Source of the DNA: CAXBOO01 sp963977425
Lineage (GTDB): Bacteria; Bacteroidota; Bacteroidia; Flavobacteriales_D; Luteibaculaceae
Reading direction: 5' to 3'
DNA length: 64,000 nucleotides
NCBI GenBank assembly: GCA_963977425.1
Contig: CAXBOO010000001.1
Location: 372,001-436,000, forward strand
The position numbers were made by a program, and so were the translations under genes. This document shows positions 26,545 through 36,400 of this stretch, one piece after another (the stretch's first letter is position 1; every line of letters starts with the position of its first letter). The notes under the pieces are model-generated. The model searched no databases and was not told where the DNA came from. It was given only the letters and a program-made list of their open reading frames with translations.

Positions 26545-27620
26545 GACGCTCTGTCTAAGCTGAAAGAGAAGGTTGTTCCAGTATTTTTTACACTTCTTAC
26601 ATTCATAACTTTACCGTGAGCTTCAAGTATGTGCTTGCAAATAGATAGACCTAATCCACTTCCTGCAATTTTTCTATTTCTACTTTTTTCAACCCGGTAG
26701 AATCGCTCGAATATTCTAGGTAAATCTTCCTTGTCGATACCAATTCCATTGTCAGAAACCTCTATAACGATACTTTCTTGCAAATCAAAAAAACGTACTT
26801 CAATGGTTCCGCCTTCGGGTTTAGAATAGTTGATGGCGTTTACAATCAGGTTTGTAAATACTTGTTCTATTCGGTTTTGGTCGCCATTTACCCAAATACC
26901 TTTCGCGTAATTTCTGGAGAAAACGAGTTCGATGTTTTTTTCAGAAGCCTTGTCATCTAATGCATCAAACACTTTAGATGCAAGGGCAGTAATATTGAAG
27001 GGCTTCAGTTCTATTTTTATGTTTCCTGCTTCAAGTTTTGTGATGGCTTCGAGGTCTTCAATTAAGTTGACCATTCTATCGACGCCTTTCGCAGCTTTTT
27101 CTAAAAAGTATTTGCTCTTTAGTTCGTCGTCAATACCACCTTCAAACAAGGTTTGTACATATCCTTGTACAAGAAATAGGGGAGTTCTAAGCTCGTGAGC
27201 CAAGTTTCCAACATAATCTCTTCGGAAGTTTTCACGTTCTTTTAAAGATTCTATCTCTTCTTTGTTTCTTATGCTCCACGAAACTACGTCTTGATTGATT
27301 TTTTTTAAGAAATCGCGAGAGTTGTAACTGTTGGTAACATAATCGATGTTTTTTGCTGGTCCTTTTAAGTTGTGAATGGTTTTGTAAATCAACTTTACTT
27401 TAGGATACACTAAGGCATCGAGACAATAGTAAGCCAATCTAAATGCAATGAAAATATAGACAGGGATGGATAAGAGTATGAGAATCCATAACTCTACATA
27501 TTTATTGAGAAATGCAATGAGAATGGTAAGCGCAACATACAATGCAAAAACCATTGTGGCATTGAACCAAGCAATAGTTTTTGGACTTGTATCGAATGGG
27601 AAATTTAATTTAAGCTTCAA
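26535..27620 (-). CDS. PhoR-like sensor histidine kinase
   Basis: This 361-residue kinase has two N-terminal membrane helices (about residues 17-39 and 42-64) with almost no periplasmic loop between them. H142 in NLAHELRTP is the phosphorylated histidine. The N box (VNAINYS), DNGIG and GSGLGLS complete the ATPase domain. The short sensor resembles PhoR-type kinases that sense signals through the membrane or partner proteins. It overlaps the regulator gene by 11 bases and appears to start at TTG 27620; no suitable ATG exists. It is the partner of the response regulator upstream on the same strand. Confidence 0.88.
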   Translation of the reverse strand: MKLKLNFPFDTSPKTIAWFNATMVFALYVALTILIAFLNKYVELWILILLSIPVYIFIAFRLAYYCLDALVYPKVKLIYKTIHNLKGPAKNIDYVTNSYNSRDFLKKINQDVVSWSIRNKEEIESLKERENFRRDYVGNLAHELRTPLFLVQGYVQTLFEGGIDDELKSKYFLEKAAKGVDRMVNLIEDLEAITKLEAGNIKIELKPFNITALASKVFDALDDKASEKNIELVFSRNYAKGIWVNGDQNRIEQVFTNLIVNAINYSKPEGGTIEVRFFDLQESIVIEVSDNGIGIDKEDLPRIFERFYRVEKSRNRKIAGSGLGLSICKHILEAHGKVMNVRSVKNTGTTFSFSLDRASHK

Positions 27621-28314
27621 TTTTATATCCTACGCCTTTTACGGTTTTAATATACTCATCTCCTAGCTTTTCTCTCAGTTTTCTGATATGAACATCAATT
27701 GTTCTATCACCAACAACAACTTCGCTTCCCCAAACTTTGTTTAAGATGATGTCTCTAGTGAACACGACTCCTGGCTTACTAATAAGAAGAGCTAATAATT
27801 CAAACTCTTTTTTAGGAAGCGATATTTCTTCTTCTTTATTGAAAACAAGGTATCGATCCATGTCAATCCTTAAGTCACCTATATGAGTAGTGTTTTCAGG
27901 AGTACCATTCAAACGTAGGCGTCTTAATAGAGCTTCAACTTTTTTGAGTAGAGTAAGTGGTTTTACAGGCTTCTCTATATAATTGTCGGCACCGGCATCT
28001 ATACCAGCATTGTGACTAAAATCTTCTGTACGTGCTGACAAAAATGAAATTATAGCATCGTTACCATTCGGTAGCTTACGAATTTCCATACAAGCTTCTA
28101 CGCCATCCATTTCATCCATCATCATGTCCATAAGTACAAGGTTTGGATTTTCTATTTTGAATTGAGATATGGATTCAAGACCATTTGCAGCTTCAACAAC
28201 ATCGTACAGTTGTTTACCATTTGCATCTTTTGCGTTTTCGAGTGTAAAGACGATTAATTCTCTCAAATCCGCGTCGTCGTCTACTACAAGAATTTTGAAC
28301 TTAGATGATTCCAT
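27610..28314 (-). CDS. OmpR/PhoB family response regulator
   Basis: The 234-residue regulator has a receiver domain with the acidic pocket VDDD (residues 11-14), the phosphorylated D63 in LVLMDMMMDEMDG, and K at ADNYIEKPVK. A C-terminal winged helix follows (TRDIILNKVWG and RTIDVHIRKLREKLG), the OmpR/PhoB type that binds direct repeats. The PhoR-like kinase is encoded just downstream with an 11-base overlap. Divergently transcribed genes encode a lipoprotein and a TonB receptor, possible targets. PhoB-like repeat elements lie nearby. The signal is not shown; phosphate is a reasonable guess. Confidence 0.92.
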   Translation of the reverse strand: MESSKFKILVVDDDADLRELIVFTLENAKDANGKQLYDVVEAANGLESISQFKIENPNLVLMDMMMDEMDGVEACMEIRKLPNGNDAIISFLSARTEDFSHNAGIDAGADNYIEKPVKPLTLLKKVEALLRRLRLNGTPENTTHIGDLRIDMDRYLVFNKEEEISLPKKEFELLALLISKPGVVFTRDIILNKVWGSEVVVGDRTIDVHIRKLREKLGDEYIKTVKGVGYKIEA

Positions 28315-28409
28315 TTATTTATTGTCAAACTATTTATTCAAGCTAATATAGGGTGTAGAGGCTTTGGTTGAAGCGATTTTCCGACAATCGAGAGCAATCG
28401 AACCTAAAG

Positions 28410-28435
28410 TTAACATGCTTAATAATTCCGTAACA
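28410..28435 (+). promoter_or_regulatory. possible PhoB-type direct repeats before lipoprotein gene
   Basis: TTAACA (28410), TTAATA (28419) and GTAACA (28430) occur in the shared intergenic region. The last two are 11 bases apart; the first is offset by 9. The core resembles the TTAACA repeats of PhoP/PhoB boxes. A weak -7 element (TTTATTTG) lies at 28474-28481. Confidence 0.35.
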
Positions 28436-28513
28436 AAGAGTAGACGTAAGCATAACGCGGGGTTAGCGTTGGGTTTATTTGAAGGGTATTACTTCGCCAT
28501 CAAATTGATAACG

Positions 28514-29710
28514 ATGAAAATTCAAGTTAAAAACACTTTAGCAGCATTAGGTTTTGCTGCACTTACAGCCTTCACTGTTTCTTGCGATAAAGAAGAAACT
28601 AAAGAAACAGTTGTTGTAGACAATGGAAACAAAGTAACTGTTTCTTCAAATATTACAAGCAATACTACTTGGGTAAAAGACTCAGTATATGTATTAGCAA
28701 CTAGAGTAATTGTAGAATCAGGAGCTGAATTAACTATCGAAGCAGGTACTGTAGTAAAAGGTCAAACTGGAGCTGGAGCAAATGCAACTGCGTTGGTTAT
28801 CTCTAGAGGAGCAAAAATTTATGCAAACGGAACTGAAACAGAACCAATCATCTTTACATCAGTTGCTGATGAGATTGAATCAGGAATGATTGCATCTCCA
28901 AACATGAATGAAGATTTAAGAGGTTTATGGGGTGGTCTTATCATTCTAGGAAACGCTAATGCATCTCTTAAAGGAAATGTTACTGAAGCTGCTATTGAAG
29001 GTATACCTGCAACAGATAACAATGGAAAATATGGTGGTAATGACGATGCTGATAACTCTGGTGTTATTCGTTACGTATCTATCCGTCACGGTGGTACTGA
29101 CTTGAAAGTTGGTGATGAAATCAACGGTTTGACTTTAGGCGCTGTAGGATCAGGAACTATTATCGAAAATGTTGAGGTTGTTGCTAATAAAGATGACGGA
29201 ATCGAATGGTTCGGTGGTACAGTAAACGTAAAGAACCTTATTATTTGGAATGCAGGTGATGATGGAGTTGATACAGATATGGCTTGGGCTGGAACTTTGG
29301 ACAACTTTGTAGTGATCAATTCTGGTGATAAATCAATGGAATTGGATGGTCCTGAAGGAGCTTATGTTGGTGCAGGTCATACAATTACCAATGGTAACGT
29401 ATATGCTGATGATTGCTCAGGTCTTATCGATTACGATGCAAACACAGACGTGAACATCACAAATGTATATTTCACTAATCTTAAAGCGGGTCAAACAATG
29501 AGCGACTTCGCAGATTATTCTGCAAACGGAAATGGATTTACATCGTCTGCTTTTGAAGCTACTTTGCCAGAGTCTACTGTAGTTACAGATTTCTTTACAG
29601 GTGGAGCCGATGCTATTACTACTGTAGTAACATTTGAAAACAAAACTGTTGGAGCTAACCTTTCTGTATTGAAGTCATGGTCTTGGGCTGGACAAAGCGG
29701 AAAGTTTTAA
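28514..29710 (+). CDS. surface lipoprotein with beta-helix-like repeats
   Basis: I use the ATG at 28514, which gives a clean lipoprotein signal (MKIQVKNTLAALGF, lipobox VSC, cysteine at residue 24). Earlier in-frame codons to 28364 carry no signal. The 398-residue protein is rich in Gly, Asn, Asp and short hydrophobic rungs (GAELTIEAGTVVKG, GAKIYANGTETEPIIFTS), suggesting a right-handed parallel beta-helix. It is probably anchored in the outer membrane. A TonB receptor follows after a terminator. In Bacteroidota such lipoprotein-receptor pairs often capture a shared substrate; the substrate here is unknown. Confidence 0.8.
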   Translation: MKIQVKNTLAALGFAALTAFTVSCDKEETKETVVVDNGNKVTVSSNITSNTTWVKDSVYVLATRVIVESGAELTIEAGTVVKGQTGAGANATALVISRGAKIYANGTETEPIIFTSVADEIESGMIASPNMNEDLRGLWGGLIILGNANASLKGNVTEAAIEGIPATDNNGKYGGNDDADNSGVIRYVSIRHGGTDLKVGDEINGLTLGAVGSGTIIENVEVVANKDDGIEWFGGTVNVKNLIIWNAGDDGVDTDMAWAGTLDNFVVINSGDKSMELDGPEGAYVGAGHTITNGNVYADDCSGLIDYDANTDVNITNVYFTNLKAGQTMSDFADYSANGNGFTSSAFEATLPESTVVTDFFTGGADAITTVVTFENKTVGANLSVLKSWSWAGQSGKF

Positions 29711-29730
29711 TAGCACTTCTATAATTAGAA

Positions 29731-29757
29731 AACCTCGCCTAAGGGCGGGGTTTTTTT
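29731..29757 (+). terminator. terminator between lipoprotein and TonB receptor genes
   Basis: A 9-bp GC-rich stem with one G-T pair (AACCTCGCC with GGCGGGGTT, loop TAAG) is followed by seven T residues. It implies that the TonB receptor gene has its own promoter or is reached by partial read-through. Confidence 0.75.
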
Positions 29758-29772
29758 ATGACTTAAGGTTCG

Positions 29773-29789
29773 GTAACTTTAAGTTAATA
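29773..29789 (+). promoter_or_regulatory. possible PhoB-type direct repeat before TonB receptor
   Basis: GTAACT (29773-29778) and TTAATA (29784-29789) are 11 bases apart, and TTAAGG at 29763 is 10 bases before the first. They resemble degenerate PhoP/PhoB half-sites. A near -7 element (GACTTTTG) lies at 29832-29839. Confidence 0.3.
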
Positions 29790-29862
29790 CACATATAATC
29801 TTAAGGTATCACGATATGGATTTGGATTAAAGACTTTTGCACCCGAATTAATACATGAAGAA

Positions 29863-32757
29863 ATGGGTTTAAAAAATCTTTTTGCCATTGTTTTTACACT
29901 TGTAACATTGCAAGTGTTTTCTCAACAGTCTATCATAAGAGGGACTGTTATTGATGATGCTACAGGTGAAGCACTAATAGGTGTAGCAGTAGTTATCGAA
30001 GGAACCACAATAGGTTCTGCAACAGATCTTGACGGACAATTTCAAATCAAGGCTAATCCAGGAACGTACAATCTTAAAGCCTCGTTTATCTCTTTTTCAC
30101 CAGTAATCGTTAGCGATGTGGTTGTGAAAGAAGGAGAGCCAACTTTAGTAGGTTCTATTCGCTTAAAATCTGCTGCGGAAGTTTTAAAAGCGGTGGAAAT
30201 AACAGCAAAAGCAGTTAAAAATACTGAAGCTGCTTTGGTTACTATGAAGCGTAAATCGGCTAATGTTATCGATGGAGTTTCATCAGCAGGATTCAAAAAA
30301 GTAGGGGATTCTGATGCTGCAAGTGCGATGTCACGTGTAACAGGTGTTTCTGTTCAAGGTGGAAAGTATGTTTATGTGCGTGGTTTGGGTGATAGATACA
30401 CAAAAACTACTCTGAATGGTATGAGTATTCCTGGTTTAGATCCAGACAGAAATACCGTGCAAATGGATATTTTTCCAACCAACATCATCGACAATATTGT
30501 TGTTTCTAAATCATTTAGTGCTGAACTGCCTGCCGATTTCACAGGTGGAGCTGTCAATATCGAACTGAAAGACTTTCCTGAAAAGAAAACCATGAGCATT
30601 GGTGGAGGACTTGCTTACAATCCTAGCATGCACTTCAATAGCAACTACATTACTTACAATGGAAGTGGAACTGATTTTTTAGGTTTTGATAGCGGAGTGC
30701 GCGACATTCCTACTGATGGGAGTGAAAATGTTCCTCAATATGGCGATGTTTTAGGATCGACTAATAGTGCCGAAGGTCAAAATTATATCAATACGTTGCA
30801 AGGTTTTGATAAGCAAATGGCGGGTTACCGATCTACAAGCTTTATGAATACAAGCTTAAACTTTTCATTAGCCAACCAAATAGCGACTAAAAATGACTAC
30901 AGTTTGGGTTACATTTTTGCTGTAAACTATCAAAACGATGTGGAGTTTTATGAAGGAGCGGAAAATAACTTGTATGGTAAATCGCCTAATTCAGATGAAT
31001 ATGAATTAACGGCTTTGCAAATTCAGAAAGGTGATTATGGGGTTAGAAATGTTTTGACTTCAGCCATGGCTGGTGTTGCTCTTAAAAAGGACAATGCAAA
31101 GTATAAATTCAACGTTGTTCATTTGCAAAATGGTGAGTCTAAAGCAGGTGTTTTTGATTATACCGATAGCAACGTAGGTACTACTTTCCAGGCGAAACAG
31201 TACAACTTAGATTACAGCGAACGTGGATTGACCAATGTGTTGTTGAGCGGTAAACACTTGATTGAGGAGAAAGATTTAGAAGTTGAATGGAAAATTTCTC
31301 CTACACGCTCTACCATTTCCGATCCTGATGTACGTTTTACACGTTTTAGAATTCTAGATGGAAAAACAGATCCAAGAATTTCTACAGAAGTAGGTTTGCC
31401 ACAGCGTATTTGGAGAGATTTAGTAGAATATAATGTTGCATCTAATGTAGCTTTTACGAAAGCATACCAATTGTTTGATGAAGATGCCAAATTGAAATTT
31501 GGTGGGAACTATACGTTTAAAACAAGAGATTTTAGCATACAAAGTTTTCAAATCGATCCAGGTAATGTAACCTTCGATTCAGGTAATCCGAATGATATAT
31601 TTAATGATGAAAACTTATTCAGTAGCGATAACATAGGCGGTGTACACCACAATCCTTTGTTTGTTCCTAGAAACTCAAATAAGTATACGGCAACTGTTGG
31701 TCATGCTGCAGTTTATGGGTCTAATGAATTTAATCCTACGCCACTTTTGAAAGCGATTGTTGGAGTAAGAGTTGAAAAATACGATCAAACTTATACCGGT
31801 ATCAATCAATCGGGTTCTAGAGCTTTAGATAATGAAAAAGTATTGGATGATTTGAATTTGTTCCCAGCAGCAAACTTAATTTACTCACTTACTGAAAAAC
31901 AAAATTTACGTTTTTCTTATTCAAACACAGTAGCTCGTCCATCATTTAAAGAACTGTCTTACGCAGAAATAGTAGATCCTATTACAGGAAGAACTTTTGT
32001 GGGTGGATTGTTTGCAGAGCAGAGTATTGATAATGGAGATACTACCATTTTATGGGATGGAAATTTGCAATCCACTAAAATTACCAACCTTGATTTGCGT
32101 TGGGAATTGTTTCAAGGTATAGGTCAGAATGTATCGGTAGGCGCATTTTACAAACGTTTCGATAAGCCAATCGAAATCGTTCAATACCTTTCTGCTCCAG
32201 GAACTTTCCAAGCTAGAAATGTTGGTGATGCTACGGTAATAGGAGCAGAATTCGAATTGATTCAAAACTTGGCTTTAATCAATGAAAAGTTGAAAGAATT
32301 TACATTCAATACCAATATAACGGTTGTACACTCTAGTATTTCCTTGTCAGATTCAGAATTGAAATCAAGACAAAACAATGCTAAAGACGGAGAAGTTGTT
32401 TCTGATACTCGTGAAATGGCTGGCCAAGCACCATACATTATTAATACGGGATTGAGTTATAAAAATGCTAAGAACAATTTAACGGCGAATGTGTCTTATA
32501 ATATTCAAGGTCGCACATTAGAGTTTGTAGGGTTTGGTAATAGAGCGAATGTGTATTCAGTTCCTTTCCATAATCTAAGTATGAAAGTTGGTAAAACCTT
32601 TGGTGAAGACGATAGAATGAGTATGTCATTCAAAGTGAGTAATATCTTAAATGACAACAAAGAAAAAGTGTTTTCTAGTTACGAAGCAGCAGATCAAATC
32701 TTTTCTAGATTGCGTCCGCAGCGTACATTTAGCGTATCGTTTTCTTATAAACTGTAA
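29863..32757 (+). CDS. TonB-dependent receptor with carboxypeptidase-like N-domain
   Basis: This 964-residue outer-membrane receptor has a signal peptide (residues 1-21) and a carboxypeptidase-D regulatory-like domain at about residues 24-110 (GTVIDDATGEALIGVAV). A plug domain follows at about 130-250 (VYVRGLGDRYTKTTLNG), then a 22-strand-type barrel ending in FSVSFSYKL. It imports a ligand using TonB energy. The ATG at 29853 would give only five codons, so 29863 is the start. It is paired with the lipoprotein gene upstream, and both are near the PhoB-like regulator. Substrate unknown; phosphorus compounds are a speculative option. Confidence 0.9.
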   Translation: MGLKNLFAIVFTLVTLQVFSQQSIIRGTVIDDATGEALIGVAVVIEGTTIGSATDLDGQFQIKANPGTYNLKASFISFSPVIVSDVVVKEGEPTLVGSIRLKSAAEVLKAVEITAKAVKNTEAALVTMKRKSANVIDGVSSAGFKKVGDSDAASAMSRVTGVSVQGGKYVYVRGLGDRYTKTTLNGMSIPGLDPDRNTVQMDIFPTNIIDNIVVSKSFSAELPADFTGGAVNIELKDFPEKKTMSIGGGLAYNPSMHFNSNYITYNGSGTDFLGFDSGVRDIPTDGSENVPQYGDVLGSTNSAEGQNYINTLQGFDKQMAGYRSTSFMNTSLNFSLANQIATKNDYSLGYIFAVNYQNDVEFYEGAENNLYGKSPNSDEYELTALQIQKGDYGVRNVLTSAMAGVALKKDNAKYKFNVVHLQNGESKAGVFDYTDSNVGTTFQAKQYNLDYSERGLTNVLLSGKHLIEEKDLEVEWKISPTRSTISDPDVRFTRFRILDGKTDPRISTEVGLPQRIWRDLVEYNVASNVAFTKAYQLFDEDAKLKFGGNYTFKTRDFSIQSFQIDPGNVTFDSGNPNDIFNDENLFSSDNIGGVHHNPLFVPRNSNKYTATVGHAAVYGSNEFNPTPLLKAIVGVRVEKYDQTYTGINQSGSRALDNEKVLDDLNLFPAANLIYSLTEKQNLRFSYSNTVARPSFKELSYAEIVDPITGRTFVGGLFAEQSIDNGDTTILWDGNLQSTKITNLDLRWELFQGIGQNVSVGAFYKRFDKPIEIVQYLSAPGTFQARNVGDATVIGAEFELIQNLALINEKLKEFTFNTNITVVHSSISLSDSELKSRQNNAKDGEVVSDTREMAGQAPYIINTGLSYKNAKNNLTANVSYNIQGRTLEFVGFGNRANVYSVPFHNLSMKVGKTFGEDDRMSMSFKVSNILNDNKEKVFSSYEAADQIFSRLRPQRTFSVSFSYKL

Positions 32758-32780
32758 AAACAGAATAAGTGAATAAAAAA

Positions 32781-32811
32781 AAGGCTCGGTACATTACCGA
32801 GCCTTTTTTTT
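32781..32811. terminator. bidirectional terminator
   Basis: A perfect 11-bp stem with a CAT loop (AAGGCTCGGTA with TACCGAGCCTT) is flanked by A- and T-runs. It can end transcription of the TonB receptor gene and of the convergent MORN-like gene. Confidence 0.85.
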
Positions 32812-32829
32812 ATGTGTTAGTATTTGAAT

Positions 32830-33261
32830 TTATTTTTGAGCAAATGCGATTACAGATCCACTAGAGTCGTATTCTTTCCATAATCCTACAGGTGTACCGT
32901 TGTCGTATTCATATTCAAACTGGAGTGAACCATCTTGATTCCAAATTCGCCATACTCCGTGTTTTTTTCCATTTCTGAAGCCAACATCAGCCCACTTTTT
33001 TCCATCTGGATAATAACTGGTCCATTGTGAATGCTCTTTATCATTAACTATAAAACCACTAGTCTCAACTTGATTAGCATCAACTTGTTTGTATTCGCCA
33101 TTTAATTTTCCGTTGTGTAAATTATAAGTTATTTCAGTTTCTCCAACTTGGATAACGTGTGTGCCATTTTTCTTATTTAACTGCGCTGTTTCGTTTGCGT
33201 TTTGAGCATATGTAGAAACAACCATTAGCGCAGCTAGAACTATCAATACATATCTTTTCAT
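32830..33261 (-). CDS. secreted MORN-variant repeat protein
   Basis: This 143-residue protein has a signal peptide (cleavage after STYA, about residue 19) and then repeats of the type WTSYYPDGKKWADVGFRNGK, GVWRIWNQDGSLQFEYEYDNG and GLWKEYDSSG. These match the toxin-antitoxin YwqK/MORN-variant repeat family. Such domains form beta hairpin arrays; their role in secreted Bacteroidota proteins is unclear. Two pairs of TTAACA-like repeats with an 11-base period lie upstream, one placed where a PhoB-type activator would sit. The gene ends at the shared terminator with the TonB receptor gene. Confidence 0.82.
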   Translation of the reverse strand: MKRYVLIVLAALMVVSTYAQNANETAQLNKKNGTHVIQVGETEITYNLHNGKLNGEYKQVDANQVETSGFIVNDKEHSQWTSYYPDGKKWADVGFRNGKKHGVWRIWNQDGSLQFEYEYDNGTPVGLWKEYDSSGSVIAFAQK

Positions 33262-33265
33262 AACT

Positions 33266-33273
33266 CTAAACTA
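33266..33273 (-). promoter_or_regulatory. near -7 element of the MORN-like gene
   Basis: TAGTTTAG on the minus strand differs from TAnnTTTG at one fixed base. It lies 5 bases before the ATG at 33261 and 8 bases downstream of the 33282-33298 repeat pair. No -33 TTG is present; the repeats occupy that place. Confidence 0.35.
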
Positions 33274-33281
33274 AGAAATTA

Positions 33282-33298
33282 TTAACATTAAGGTAACA
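33282..33298 (-). promoter_or_regulatory. PhoB-type direct repeat, proximal
   Basis: On the plus strand TTAACA (33282-33287) and GTAACA (33293-33298) are exactly 11 bases apart; each continues as TAACATT. The geometry (6-bp core, 5-bp gap) is that of PhoP/PhoB boxes. It lies just upstream of the likely -7 element of the MORN-like gene. Confidence 0.45.
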
Positions 33299-33371
33299 TT
33301 GGAGTGTTATTATTTTAATAAATATCGTTCATAAACTTGAAACATGCTGGTAATTAATGCTTTGCACGTTG

Positions 33372-33388
33372 TTAATAGTTAGTTAACA
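33372..33388 (-). promoter_or_regulatory. PhoB-type direct repeat, distal
   Basis: TTAATA (33372-33377) and TTAACA (33383-33388) on the plus strand are again 11 bases apart. This is a second copy of the element, 90 bases upstream of the proximal one, before the same gene. Confidence 0.4.
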
Positions 33389-33424
33389 TTGAAGGTGTTT
33401 TTGCGAAATAAAAAGATTAAGCAT

Positions 33425-33454
33425 AAAAAAAAGCCTCCATTTGGAGGCTTTTTT
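33425..33454. terminator. bidirectional terminator of the adhesin gene
   Basis: An 8-bp stem (AAGCCTCC with GGAGGCTT, loop ATTT) is flanked by runs of A and T. It lies 20 bases after the stop codon of the large adhesin gene. Confidence 0.85.
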
Positions 33455-33473
33455 ATTTCTATGGCTTTTTGTT

Positions 33474-36400
33474 TTACCTCAGAACAACAAAGGTTCCGAT
33501 GTGCTCAATTCTTTCAGCGCTAAACGTTGATCGAATCATCACTCTGTAATTATACGCGTCTGGTTTTACAGGAACACCTCTGTAGGTACCATCCCAAGTT
33601 TCGCCAATGTTATTTGTCGTAAACAACTGTTCGCCCCATCGGTTATAAACGGAGTAAGTGTAGCTGTTGATGAAATTATCTGTTCCATTTACTACTGGTC
33701 CATATCCTTCGTTTACTCCATCACCATTTGGAGTAAATGCTGAAGGCATATAGAATAGTATTACACCATCTATTTTAATTAGTTTGTTGATGGAGGCTGT
33801 ACAGCCGTGTTCACTAATAACGTCTAAGCCAATGTTGTATATGCCTAAAGAATCATTAGGGAAAACAAAAGAAATGTGATTACCGGTGTCTTTCGCTAAA
33901 CTGTCGATTGTCCAGTATCCATTTATGCTTCCAAAAGAAGTGTTTTCAAAGTTTACAATCGGATTAACAATGGTTGGTTGGTTTGGATTGAATATGAAAT
34001 CAGGTTCTGGAATTGCATATGGATTGATGAAAGAAGGGAATGTATTAGAGCGTACACAACCAGAAACAAATTTTAGTTGAAGGTCTAGATCTAAACTCCC
34101 TGCTTCTGTAAATACTTTGCTAAAACCATTGCAATTTGCACCTTGTACTGGTGTGCCATTCAAGGTCCAAGTGCAGCTTTCTACTCCTGTTAAATCAGTG
34201 TTGTTTATTACGTTTACAGCCAGGGGTACACAGCCAGAAGGATTGTCAGCAATAATATCTATTACAGGTATGTCTATAACCGAAACTTTGGCTAAAAGAC
34301 CATTAGGATTTGGGTTTGGACAATGGCTATCAGCAATTGTTTCAACTCGAACGGTTCTGTCACCTGGCGTATCGAATTTGATGTTGACTGAACCATTTTG
34401 ATTGTTTGAAGAGAATGGTCCAAATACGTTGCCTAAATCATCAACGACATTGAATACAAAGTCAGGGTCGCCGGTTAATTCGAAGTCAATGTCAATCGAA
34501 TCATTTTGACAAACTTGGTATTCTCCAAGCATATCTCCATTTGGTAAAGCGTGAACTTCTACATCAATAAAGTTTCCTTGACCAACACATTGAAGGGCTG
34601 AACCATCCGTTATTTTAGTGATGCTGTATTGATTATTCCCAACATTGTAATTGAAATTTACGTTGTCTTGATTGCTATTTATCGTTACGGTTTTAGTTCC
34701 TGATGGACTAGCTAAATCAACATTGTATGGAGCTTGACCACCAGTAATGTCTACTACTAATGTCAAATTATCTCCGTCGCACAGTGTAGTGTTTCCGGAA
34801 ATTAATCCTGCAGGTAAGCTATTTACAGTTACTGTTAGCTTGTTGCTTGGTTGTCCAATACAAACATCATCCGTTAGGTTGATAACTTGATACTCTGTGG
34901 TTGTCGTTGGACTAACTGATTGTGTTTCAGTATTCGATAAAATATTGACAAAGTTGAATGTGTTTCCTTGATCGTCTACTAGGTCGAAATTGAAAGGTAT
35001 TTCTCCTTTAATCGCTAAGTCGATGTCTAAACTTTCACCAAGACAAATATTAGGTGTAGTGGTAGAAAGCGTTAGTTCCGGAGCGTTTAAAACTTCAACG
35101 GTAGCTCTATCTTTAATGGTAGATACGCAACCATTTGCATCCGTAATTCTTACAATATCAATCGTTAAAGTGTCAACAGGTGTGAATACAAAATTGTCGC
35201 CACTCGCATTGATTGTATTGCTTAATGAATTGCCTTCACTATCCAATGTTTCAACTGTAAAAGGTGCTTTTCCGGCTATAGTTAATGGTAGTGAAGCGTT
35301 GGCTCCGTCGCAAACTTTTGCGTAAGCAGGAGCATCGAACGTACCGTGTGGCAAGCCGAAAAACAATAAAGGATAAGAAGTTGTTCCAATACTCAAACAT
35401 CCATCGGTTAACTCTACAAGGCCATCGCCGTCGCTATCCGAACCTACTATTGGTGTAACATAATAGGTTGTTTCTTCCGTCATTCCTGCTTGCAACGTAA
35501 TGGTATTGGTAGGGAAGTACTTAATGACTTCGTTTGCTGCATAACTTGGGTTTGGATGAACGGCAAAATTGATTTTATCATTTCCGTCGGTTACTTTATC
35601 ACCGTTTTCTATCAAAGTAATGCTGCCATCTTTACATGCGTTGTATGGTTGTGTAACCAGTGTACCTGCATCTGAAATGCATTGGCAAGTGTATTGACCT
35701 TGTACGTCTAGAACAGAACAGTTGAACTGATCGGAAAATTGAAAGTGGTAGGCGTTTCCGCTTGTGATTGGGTCGGAAGTAAAAGTAGCTGTTGCTTTGT
35801 CATACGTGCCAGTTCCTATCAATGAAATAACATTCATAGAAGCTGTGTCGGCACCGATAACATCAAATGTTACTACGTAATTTTCAAGATTACCATCGCA
35901 TGAATAAGCTTCAGGGGTTTTAAGTGCAGGGTTGTCTCTAGCAGTAACAAATTCGTTTTCTATTGTTTGGAAACTTTCGCAATACTGATCTGCGTAATAC
36001 TCAATGATGATGTTGTCAGACTCAGTAATTGGAATGGTAATGGTTTCAACACTAGTTAGGTTTGTGTAGGTGATTTCTGGCAATGTAGTCCCCTTAATTT
36101 TAGCTGTAAAAGGTCCATTTCCGGTAAAGTTGATGTTTACTTTAGCGTCGTTTCCAGTACAAACATCAGGTGTGGTAAGCTGTGCTGTAGCGGTAACTTG
36201 TTTGTACCATGTTACAGGTTGTCCTTGAGAAATTTGCACACAATCACTGCTGTAATCCACTGAACCGTTTAGGGCTGGACCTGCAACAGACGAAACATAG
36301 TAGGTTTGACCATAAGTCATTGTATTTGGATTGAATCCGAATTTTGTGTCTGCTTGCTCTCTGTTCGCGTTTACGATTGTATTTCCTGAACCCGAATGCA

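Noticed and set aside
28364..28513. In-frame extension of the lipoprotein gene upstream to a TTG
   Set aside because: The ATG at 28514 gives a clean lipoprotein signal, and the extra 50 codons would bury it; the sequence there looks intergenic with possible regulatory repeats.
29853..29870. ATG at 29853 as the start of the TonB receptor
   Set aside because: It leads to a stop after five codons; the ATG at 29863 is in the receptor frame and gives a normal signal peptide.
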